Below are positions 1 through 4,508 of a stretch of DNA of 5,234 bases, piece after piece. Location: positions 9,778-15,011 of the forward strand of contig DBQR01000038.1 in assembly GCA_002305335.1 (NCBI GenBank), given 5' to 3'. Source of the DNA: Clostridiales bacterium UBA1389. Its GTDB lineage: Bacteria > Bacillota > Clostridia > Oscillospirales > CAG-382. The position numbers and the translations under genes were made by a program. The stretch's first letter is position 1. Each line of letters opens with the position of its first letter. The notes under the pieces are model-generated. The model worked only from the letters and a program-made list of their open reading frames with translations. It did no database searches and was not told the origin of the DNA.

Positions 1-86
1 ATGTGAAATAATTACACATTTATATATAAATAAATGTAAAATAATTACACATTACTATTGACTTTATATGTGAAATATGCTAATAT
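1..86 (+). repeat. operator-like repeats upstream of the toxin-antitoxin operon
   Basis: Two 19-bp imperfect palindromes of the form ATGTRAAATAATTACACAT lie at 1-19 and 34-52. A third, left-half-only copy (ATGTGAAATA) lies at 68-77. Start-to-start spacing is 33 and 34 bp, close to three helical turns, so the sites would face the same side of the DNA. The first two are dyads with ATGTG/CACAT-type arms and differ from each other at one base. The third half-site falls in the spacer between the -35 and -10 boxes. This is the layout expected of an operator bound by a dimeric helix-turn-helix repressor. The likely binder is the Xre-type domain of the antitoxin encoded just downstream, but that is inference. 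The window starts at the first base of repeat 1, so further copies may lie upstream. Confidence 0.7.
58..86 (+). promoter_or_regulatory. sigma-A type promoter of the mntA-hepT operon
   Basis: A TTGACT -35 box (58-63) and a TAATAT -10 box (81-86) are separated by exactly 17 bp, with a TGC extension (78-80) just before the -10. Transcription should start near 92-94, leaving a leader of only about a dozen bases before the ATG at 105. A half-copy of the upstream palindrome sits in the spacer, so bound repressor would occlude RNA polymerase. This fits the autoregulation usual for toxin-antitoxin operons. Confidence 0.8.
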
Positions 87-92
87 CTATCC

Positions 93-98
93 GGGGTG
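93..98 (+). promoter_or_regulatory. ribosome binding site that sets the antitoxin start
   Basis: GGGGTG lies six bases before the ATG at 105 and resembles the GGAGGTG Shine-Dalgarno sequence. It overlaps the in-frame GTG at 96, which would give a protein three residues longer. The ATG is preferred because the GTG has no ribosome binding site of its own and lies within a few bases of the predicted transcription start. Confidence 0.6.
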
Positions 99-104
99 AT
101 TGAT

Positions 105-575
105 ATGACACTAAAACAACTCCGGTTGGAAAAGCAATTAACTCAGGAACAGGCGGCGAAGCTGCTCGGCATTACAAGAAGAACCTATATAAATTATGAA
201 AAAGGCGGGCTTAATCCTTCGTCTTTAAAGTATGCTTTTGTGGCGGACGCCCTTAACAGATACGGTTTGATAGACGAAAACCACGGGGTTTTGTCAATAT
301 CCCAAATAAAAAGCATTTGCGAAAGTGTTTTTAATGAATACGACGTGGAGTACTGCTATCTTTTCGGGTCCTATGCAAAGGGTAAAGCCAACCCTTCAAG
401 CGATATTGATTTGCTTGTGTCAATGCCTTCGGTCGGCGTTAAATATTATGACCTTGTAGAACACCTGAGGGAGGAAATCAAAAAGAAAGTAGATTTGGTA
501 CTTGTTACCCAGCTGGAAAATAATATATCCCTTGTTAAAGAAATATTTAGGGACGGGATAAAAATATATGGATAA
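105..575 (+). CDS. mntA: HTH-MNT fusion: Xre-type DNA-binding domain plus minimal nucleotidyltransferase antitoxin (MntA-like)
   Basis: This 156-residue protein is predicted to be the antitoxin of a HEPN/MNT (type VII) toxin-antitoxin pair. Residues about 3-57 form an Xre/Cro-type helix-turn-helix with the core LTQEQAAKLLGITRRTYINY. Residues about 65-155 form a minimal nucleotidyltransferase domain. It carries an intact GSX10DXD motif (G88, S89, D100, D102), and a likely third carboxylate at D130 in KKVDLV. In characterised members, MntA transfers AMP to the tyrosine of the toxin's RX4HXY motif and so neutralises it. Many MntA proteins have only the nucleotidyltransferase domain; here the fused DNA-binding domain would add repression of the operon at the repeats in 1-86. 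The stop codon overlaps the original toxin start (ATG 568) by 8 bases, which suggests translational coupling. The family call is strong; catalysis and repression are inferred from motifs and context. Confidence 0.88.
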   Translation: MTLKQLRLEKQLTQEQAAKLLGITRRTYINYEKGGLNPSSLKYAFVADALNRYGLIDENHGVLSISQIKSICESVFNEYDVEYCYLFGSYAKGKANPSSDIDLLVSMPSVGVKYYDLVEHLREEIKKKVDLVLVTQLENNISLVKEIFRDGIKIYG

Positions 576-911
576 TATTAAAACGACCGTTATTATCTTG
601 ATAAAATCATTTATGATTTAGACTACTTAATGCGGGTTGCCGATGATAAATCCATACAGGAAATCCAACAAAACGAATTGCTGGCTGATTCAATCATGTT
701 TCGCTTAATTCAAATTGCCGAAAATAATGAAAAACTTATCAAAGAATTCAAGGATTCCCACCCGGATATACCCTGGCGGGCAATAAAGGGAATGCGAAAC
801 ACAATTGTACATAATTATGGCATTGTAGATATTTCCATCGTTTATGATACTGTAAAAAATTCCGTACCGGAATTTTATAAACAGTTAAAACAGCTTCTTG
901 TTGAAATATAG
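568..911 (+). pseudogene. hepT: HEPN toxin (HepT-like, DUF86), apparently frameshifted near its 5' end
   Basis: The main frame runs from ATG 630 to the stop at 909-911 (93 residues). It is the body of a HepT/DUF86 HEPN ribonuclease: it has the PWRAIKGMRNTIVHNYG signature, with the RX4HXY active site at R56, H61 and Y63. Family members start earlier. The expected start, ATG 568, overlaps the mntA stop and encodes MDNIK. The family-like continuation NDRYYLDKIIYDLDYL is encoded at 582-629, in frame with the body but one base out of frame with the ATG. Restoring one A to the AAAA run at 580-583 gives a continuous 114-residue protein of normal size. As written, translation from 568 stops at 619-621 after 17 codons, and the body frame has a TAA at 579-581. 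ATG 630 has no visible ribosome binding site, and starting there would omit most of the first helix of the HEPN bundle. It is either an inactivated toxin, a sequencing or assembly error in an A run, or a reversible slip. Confidence 0.8.
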
Positions 912-927
912 AGTGAACTAAAAACAA

Positions 928-954
928 ACGGCAGGGTGTTAACCCTGCCTTTGC
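928..954. terminator. bidirectional rho-independent terminator between convergent operons
   Basis: An 8-bp perfect stem, GGCAGGGT (930-937) with ACCCTGCC (942-949), closes a 4-base GTTA loop. On the + strand it is followed by TTTGCTT. Read on the - strand it is followed by GTTTGTTTTTAG. It lies between the hepT stop at 911 and the stop of the convergent small membrane protein gene at 955, so it can end transcription from both sides. Confidence 0.85.
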
Positions 955-1173
955 TTATGCCCTGTGCTTTTCCGAAAATACGCCGGTTATATCGGTTAAA
1001 ACGAAAAAGAACAGCCCTTCCAGCAGGCAGGCGGAATAAATCTCGGTGGCGAGTTTAAGCTTTGAAATAAAGCTTAAATCCCCTTTGGCAACAAGTATGT
1101 ATAACACATATACGATTGTTGAGATTACCGTTACTGCCCTCAGAATGAAGAGGGGTATGTTTTTGATTTTCAT
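955..1173 (-). CDS. small two-helix membrane protein of unknown function
   Basis: This 72-residue protein is not one I recognise. Two hydrophobic stretches, about residues 6-28 (IPLFILRAVTVISTIVYVLY region) and 43-65 (TEIYSACLLEGLFFFVLTDI region), look like membrane helices. They are joined by a short polar loop containing KGD and SKLK. The C-terminus, SEKHRA, is charged. The start at 1173 is well supported: GAAAGGAG at 1180-1187 lies 6 bases upstream. It is the last - strand gene of the envelope block, separated from the LytM-like gene by a terminator hairpin at 1195-1222. It may be expressed by read-through of that hairpin. A TATAAT at 1232-1237 (- strand) could be a -10 box, but I see no matching -35. 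Transcription would end at the hairpin at 928-954. Confidence 0.75.
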   Translation of the reverse strand: MKIKNIPLFILRAVTVISTIVYVLYILVAKGDLSFISKLKLATEIYSACLLEGLFFFVLTDITGVFSEKHRA

Positions 1174-1186
1174 GGCTTTCTCCTTT

Positions 1187-1231
1187 CATGAAAAATGCCG
1201 TGTCTGTTTTGTGACACGGCATGTTGTTTTT
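1187..1231 (-). terminator. intrinsic terminator after the LytM-like gene
   Basis: A perfect 10-bp stem, ATGCCGTGTC (1195-1204) with GACACGGCAT (1213-1222), closes an 8-base loop. Read on the - strand it is followed by a short T run (1191-1195) and then the ribosome binding site of the next gene. It sits 27 bases past the stop at 1250 and should end the three-gene envelope operon. The T run is short, so partial read-through into the gene at 955-1173 is plausible. On the + strand the hairpin is also followed by a T-rich stretch (1223-1231). Confidence 0.8.
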
Positions 1232-1249
1232 ATTATATGAAATATTGAA

Positions 1250-2851
1250 TTAATCGACCGGAACATTTATAAAGGTGTTTCCCGCGGATATGCAAAACCC
1301 CAGTGAGGAGGTGTCCGTATAGTCGTTTGTTCCGGCAAAGCCCAAAACCGAACCCTTTTCCACCAGCGTTCCCACGCTTCTTTCCAATGAGGAGATTCCG
1401 TAATACCAGCTTGTCACTCCAAGACCGTGGTCAATCACCAGCAGATTCCCCAACATTTCGGTGTATCCCGCATAGACCACCCTGCCGTCGCCCGCCGCCG
1501 TAACCTTTGAGTTTTCGATAACGTCATAGGAATTGCCTATGGTGTAAAACACATGGGTGTCGGTGGTGTTTTCGATGTTTACGATGACCTTAATGCCGTA
1601 ACCCAAACCGACAACCGGATTCTGAGAAGGCAGGGAGAAATCTTCTATTTTGGAATAGGTTTGTTCCCCCAAAGAGTTAAAGACGGTCCCGATAATCTCA
1701 TTGAATTCATTTACGGCGTTTTCCCCTAACTTTTCCTCGAAGTCGGCTTGGGTGATGTTAAGCCGGTAGATCTCGCTTCTTTCCTCCCTGGGAGCACCGG
1801 TAACCGTAAGGCTTGCTTTGCCGCTGTTGTCCCCTATGGTATAGACGATTTCATAATCGCCGGGGGTATTGTCGTCGGCAATGCCCAAGACGGCGCTTTT
1901 AACACCGCCGTTTTCGGTAAAGTGAAGGCTGCCTGTATTAAGGGGGGAGGTCAGAACCACCTCTTCGCCTTCGTTGAGGTATTTTACGTTAACCGTTATA
2001 TAACCGCCGATTTCCGCCTGATTAGACGAAAAACTCACCTCTGCGGGGATGTCGTAAATAACGTCGAAAGTATATGTGGCTGTTCCGTCGCATTTGCTGT
2101 CACTTTTTCTGTTCCAGCTTGCCTCCACCGTAACCTTAAGCCTGGTGTCTCTTCCGAAAATCAGGGAATTGAAGTAGGTTTCCCCGATTAAATTTCCCTC
2201 GGTATCGGTAATGACAACGTTTATGTCGTCGGGCTGGCGGGTAAAGCGGATAGAGTTGTCCCGGTTTGAATAAATGGAATATACCTGGCTTTCTTCTTCC
2301 GTGGTCTTTCCGGTGTATTCCGCGTATTCACCGTTTAGCTTTTTGAAATGCCATTCATAGGAGCCGGGGGCAACCTCCCTTTCCAGCTGTCCCGTCACCA
2401 CATACATTGAAGGCATAAACACTCCGGAATAAAGATATTCCATGTCATTACGGGAAAGGAGATTAACCGCATCCTCGGCTTTTATAAGGTAATACTTCCC
2501 GCCGGGGGACAAAAACATACAGCCGGTCTGGGAAAGTTCGGGATAAATCTTGTATATCCTTTCGGCTGAACTTTCAATGCATTTAAGGGTAACGCTTGTG
2601 GACTCGTCGGCTTCCCTCAGGGGCACCGAAAGTTCGGTGGCGTTGTTAATAAGCCCCACGAAAAAGTCAATGGTTTCTTTATCGGTATATTCAACCGGAT
2701 TTCCTCCGGGCAGGGTTATTTCAACAGCCGTCACTTCTTTGGCGTTTATGCTGCCGGTATAATAGGTTATACCCAAATATGCTATAAACGCTAAAGGTAG
2801 GCAGAGCAGAAAATAAAAAATCGCTTTTCTGCTCCGGTGTCTGTGGCTCAT
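1250..2851 (-). CDS. membrane-anchored protein with C-terminal degenerate LytM/M23-like domain
   Basis: The protein has 533 residues. A basic N-terminus (MSHRHRSRKA) is followed by one membrane helix (about 11-31), so the rest should lie outside the cell. Residues about 38-265 are mixed beta/alpha sequence I cannot assign. Residues about 268-352 look like an Ig-like beta domain ending in KASLTVTG. Residues about 433-531 match the LytM/peptidase M23 fold: AAGDGRVVYAG, then GNLLVIDHGLGVTSWYYG, then VGTLVEKGSVLGFAGTND. Active M23 enzymes bind zinc with HxxxD and a histidine of HLHF. Here the HxxxD histidine is G439 (D443 is kept), the histidine of the YxHLS motif is G485, and HLHF aligns with SLGF (516-519). 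Peptidoglycan cleavage is therefore unlikely. A regulatory or binding role is more plausible, as in degenerate LytM proteins such as EnvC, NlpD or B. subtilis SpoIIQ. The start is supported by AAGGAAGG at 2860-2867, 8 bases upstream. It is the last gene of the operon before the terminator at 1195-1222. Confidence 0.82.
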   Translation of the reverse strand: MSHRHRSRKAIFYFLLCLPLAFIAYLGITYYTGSINAKEVTAVEITLPGGNPVEYTDKETIDFFVGLINNATELSVPLREADESTSVTLKCIESSAERIYKIYPELSQTGCMFLSPGGKYYLIKAEDAVNLLSRNDMEYLYSGVFMPSMYVVTGQLEREVAPGSYEWHFKKLNGEYAEYTGKTTEEESQVYSIYSNRDNSIRFTRQPDDINVVITDTEGNLIGETYFNSLIFGRDTRLKVTVEASWNRKSDSKCDGTATYTFDVIYDIPAEVSFSSNQAEIGGYITVNVKYLNEGEEVVLTSPLNTGSLHFTENGGVKSAVLGIADDNTPGDYEIVYTIGDNSGKASLTVTGAPREERSEIYRLNITQADFEEKLGENAVNEFNEIIGTVFNSLGEQTYSKIEDFSLPSQNPVVGLGYGIKVIVNIENTTDTHVFYTIGNSYDVIENSKVTAAGDGRVVYAGYTEMLGNLLVIDHGLGVTSWYYGISSLERSVGTLVEKGSVLGFAGTNDYTDTSSLGFCISAGNTFINVPVD

Positions 2852-2881
2852 ATCTTTGACCTTCCTTGGTTAGTTTTGACC

Positions 2882-3340
2882 TTACTTAAGATTATCGTTT
2901 ATTACGTCAAAAACAGCGGTTTTATTGGGGGACATTACAAGATAAACATACAGTCCCTCGGATTTTGCCACTGCTTTTTTGGCGACTTCGTAGTTGTCGG
3001 CGTTATACTGTTCCTCATAGGTCTGTTTGTCCTTTATATAGGTGCTGAAGGCATCAAGCAGCTTTTTGGCGTTTTCCTTGTTTGTGGCCTTGAAAAAGGC
3101 TATGGTCTCAACCCCGTTGCTTTCGACGGGTATCATAAAGTAACCTTCCGAGTAAAGGTCGTTGCTTATAAGCAGTTCATCATACAACCTGTCCGAATCA
3201 TAGGCAAAAAGTTCCCCTTCGGCGTTGACTTTTGAAATCTTTTCGAAAAGCTGGTCAATGGTGCCGTTTAATTCCTTGGCTTTGCAGGATACGGCTAACA
3301 GGCAGACGGCAATTAGAATTAATGCAATTGCTTTTTTCAT
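2882..3340 (-). CDS. DUF4358-like lipoprotein
   Basis: This 152-residue protein starts with a lipoprotein signal peptide: MKK, a hydrophobic stretch (4-16), and the lipobox LAVSC with the lipidated cysteine at 19. The mature protein should be anchored to the outer face of the membrane. The rest is a small alpha/beta domain (about 45-150). Its features are a GYFMIPVES strand, AFFKATNKENAKKLLDAF, a charged helix around KDKQTYEEQY, and a final hydrophobic strand GLYVYLVMS. This matches my recollection of the DUF4358 family, whose members are mostly clostridial lipoproteins without a known activity, often found near SGNH or acyltransferase genes. The start is supported by GAAAGGATA at 3347-3355, 6 bases upstream. 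The gene lies 25 bases after the SGNH-like copy A and 30 bases before the LytM-like gene, so the three are very likely co-transcribed. A partner or accessory role for the SGNH-like protein is inference. Confidence 0.82.
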   Translation of the reverse strand: MKKAIALILIAVCLLAVSCKAKELNGTIDQLFEKISKVNAEGELFAYDSDRLYDELLISNDLYSEGYFMIPVESNGVETIAFFKATNKENAKKLLDAFSTYIKDKQTYEEQYNADNYEVAKKAVAKSEGLYVYLVMSPNKTAVFDVINDNLK

Positions 3341-3365
3341 ATATTTTATCCTTTCAAAAAACTAA

Positions 3366-4091
3366 TCAGGGATTTTTGGTGTATGTGGGCATTGAAGCGG
3401 GATTTGTCCAGGCGTTGTTTATCTTTAAGCAGGCATAATTCCTTAAAGTGGCGGTCCAGAGGGCATAGGCTTCGTTGGTAAGGTGGCAGCCCTTGTTGTC
3501 CCCCTCCCTTGCAGCGTCCTTACAGTACTTGTCGGCAAGCACGTTCCCGTCCATAAGAAAGGTGGAAAGGTCTATAAAATCAATGCCGTTCTGGTTGCAA
3601 TATTCCAGCATCTTATTGTTAAGGGCGGATATATTACCGTTGTTAAGTTTCGGATAGCTGTTAAAGTTGTAAACCATATAGGTGTTGCTTAAAATTACAA
3701 CCTCCGCGTCCGGATTTTTCTGCTTAATGGAATTTATCAGGTTTATTGTGGTTTGAAGGTTGTCGTCAACGCAGGTTTCCTGGTCGTGAATGGCTATCTC
3801 GTTTAACGCCATCAACGACAGGAAAACCCGTTTTACCCCTGACTGGGAAACCGCATCCGCGCACTTCATTTTTTCGTTCTGATATTTGGGGTGCCAGGAG
3901 TTTTCGCTAACCGGCTTTGCGTCCTCCAGTGCGGAATAGTTGCCTACAGCAAAGAATTTGCTGCCGCCCAAAAATCCGGAAATCTTGGATTTCTTGCTGG
4001 AATAGAAGTTATAGAAATGCACCATTACGGAGTTGCCCACAAACATTGAGTTTTCAAAGAACTTATCGTATTCGGAAGCGGCAAGATTGGC
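3366..4091 (-). repeat. direct repeat unit 1 (copy A SGNH-like domain), paired with 4509-5234
   Basis: The 726 bases from the copy A stop back to the ANL codons match 4509-5234 in the same orientation with no indels. Similarity continues for a few bases past each stop, into a shared GAAAGGATA site. The best-conserved stretch, about 3523-3607 against about 4667-4751, has only about three differences, all of them synonymous. The pair represents a tandem gene duplication followed by divergence; the far edge of unit 2 lies outside the window. Confidence 0.85.
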
Positions 4092-4385
4092 GTAGGTTAC
4101 CCCGTCAAGAACAGGATAGGGAAGCTCGATTACAACCTGCGATGATTCCTCGGATACGGTTTCCTCCGAACTTTCGTCCGGAATACTGGTGTCGGCCGTT
4201 GAAGAATCCTCTGCAGAAGTATCGCTTACGGTGTCTGGTTCGGACAGGTTGTCGCTTGTAGAGGTGTCGTCGGGTTTTGAAAGGGGGTCTTCGCTTGTGT
4301 TTTCCATAGGGAGCTTAATACAGGATACAATGGCCAAAACAATGACGATTATTGATAAAATTATTGCAAAAACCTTAATCTTCAT
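3366..4385 (-). CDS. SGNH-hydrolase-like lipoprotein, copy A
   Basis: The 339-residue protein begins at the ATG at 4383-4385. A longer in-frame start at 4466 is rejected because it lies upstream of the promoter; GAGGAAAG at 4395-4402 supports the chosen ATG. The order is: signal peptide ending in the lipobox AIVSC (Cys22); a Ser/Thr/Asp/Glu-rich linker (about 27-85); then an SGNH/GDSL-fold domain (about 105-320). SGNH blocks are recognisable but altered. Block I reads FVGNS rather than GDS, keeping the serine (Ser119). Block III reads ALNE rather than GxND, keeping the asparagine (Asn195). Block V reads KGCHLT rather than DxxHLT, keeping the histidine (His301) but not the aspartate at -3. The protein should be a tethered extracellular esterase, acyltransferase-related or carbohydrate-binding protein; the substrate cannot be told. 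Six cysteines in the domain are shared with copy B. It is the first gene of a probable operon with the DUF4358-like lipoprotein and LytM-like genes. Confidence 0.82.
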   Translation of the reverse strand: MKIKVFAIILSIIVIVLAIVSCIKLPMENTSEDPLSKPDDTSTSDNLSEPDTVSDTSAEDSSTADTSIPDESSEETVSEESSQVVIELPYPVLDGVTYANLAASEYDKFFENSMFVGNSVMVHFYNFYSSKKSKISGFLGGSKFFAVGNYSALEDAKPVSENSWHPKYQNEKMKCADAVSQSGVKRVFLSLMALNEIAIHDQETCVDDNLQTTINLINSIKQKNPDAEVVILSNTYMVYNFNSYPKLNNGNISALNNKMLEYCNQNGIDFIDLSTFLMDGNVLADKYCKDAAREGDNKGCHLTNEAYALWTATLRNYACLKINNAWTNPASMPTYTKNP

Positions 4386-4428
4386 AACTTCAGTCTTTCC
4401 TCGCTGACAGGCGGTTGATTTACATAAT

Positions 4429-4457
4429 ATTATAGCTTTCCCGACCTGCCGTGTCAA
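4429..4457 (-). promoter_or_regulatory. consensus sigma-A promoter of the envelope operon
   Basis: On the - strand, TTGACA (+ strand positions 4452-4457) and TATAAT (4429-4434) are separated by 17 bp. Both hexamers and the spacing match the consensus exactly. Transcription should start near 4422, giving a leader of about 37 bases before the ATG of copy A at 4385. It also rules out the longer start at 4466. A promoter this strong would usually need a repressor if expression is to be conditional, and an inverted repeat lies directly next to it. Confidence 0.88.
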
Positions 4458-4474
4458 TACATTCACTAATGTAT
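4457..4474. promoter_or_regulatory. perfect inverted repeat abutting the -35 box, candidate operator
   Basis: ATACATT (4457-4463) and AATGTAT (4468-4474) form a perfect 7-bp dyad around a 4-base centre. It overlaps the outer base of the -35 box at 4452-4457. Position and symmetry suggest a site for a dimeric regulator. The TACA/TGTA arms vaguely recall BlaI/MecI-type operators, but I cannot assign a family. It has no T run on the - strand (it runs into TTGACACGG), so it is not a normal terminator for copy B. Confidence 0.5.
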
Positions 4475-4490
4475 GCAGTTATTTTCAAAT

Positions 4491-4499
4491 TATCCTTTC
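4491..4499 (-). promoter_or_regulatory. apparently vestigial ribosome binding site after copy B
   Basis: GAAAGGATA lies 9 bases past the copy B stop, on the - strand. The same nine bases occur 10 bases past the copy A stop (3347-3355), where they are the ribosome binding site of the DUF4358-like lipoprotein. No comparable gene follows here; the only downstream reading frame is a 22-codon stretch from a TTG at 4488. The site probably marks the end of a duplicated unit. Confidence 0.45.
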
Positions 4500-4508
4500 G
4501 ATGGCAAA

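Noticed and set aside
1..86. CRISPR-like or satellite repeat array
   Set aside because: There are only two and a half copies of a palindrome, with AT-rich spacers, placed around promoter boxes; operator sites explain it better.
574..590. Programmed -1 ribosomal frameshift producing full-length HepT
   Set aside because: The site reads ATT AAA ACG with only four A residues and does not form an X-XXY-YYZ slippery heptamer. Backward slippage would put TAA under the AAA codon's tRNA. No downstream stimulatory stem is obvious.
1748..2191. 147-codon open frame on the + strand
   Set aside because: It lies wholly antisense to the LytM-like gene, and its translation has no recognisable domain. It is a shadow of the coding strand.
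1250..2851. Active M23 peptidoglycan endopeptidase
   Set aside because: The HxxxD and HLHF histidines needed to bind zinc are replaced, so only the fold is supported.
2837..3235. 132-codon open frame on the + strand
   Set aside because: It is antisense to the DUF4358-like lipoprotein gene, which has a signal peptide, ribosome binding site and operon context.
4386..4466. Longer N-terminus for SGNH-like copy A, starting at 4466
   Set aside because: The start lies upstream of the consensus promoter (4429-4457), so it would not be on the transcript. The ATG at 4385 has its own ribosome binding site and begins a normal lipoprotein signal peptide.
4457..4474. Terminator for copy B
   Set aside because: The stem is short and AT-rich and is not followed by a T run on the - strand.
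4420..4488. 22-codon TTG-started peptide after copy B
   Set aside because: It is very short, has a weak start codon and overlaps the copy A promoter. The preceding ribosome binding site is better explained as a duplication remnant.
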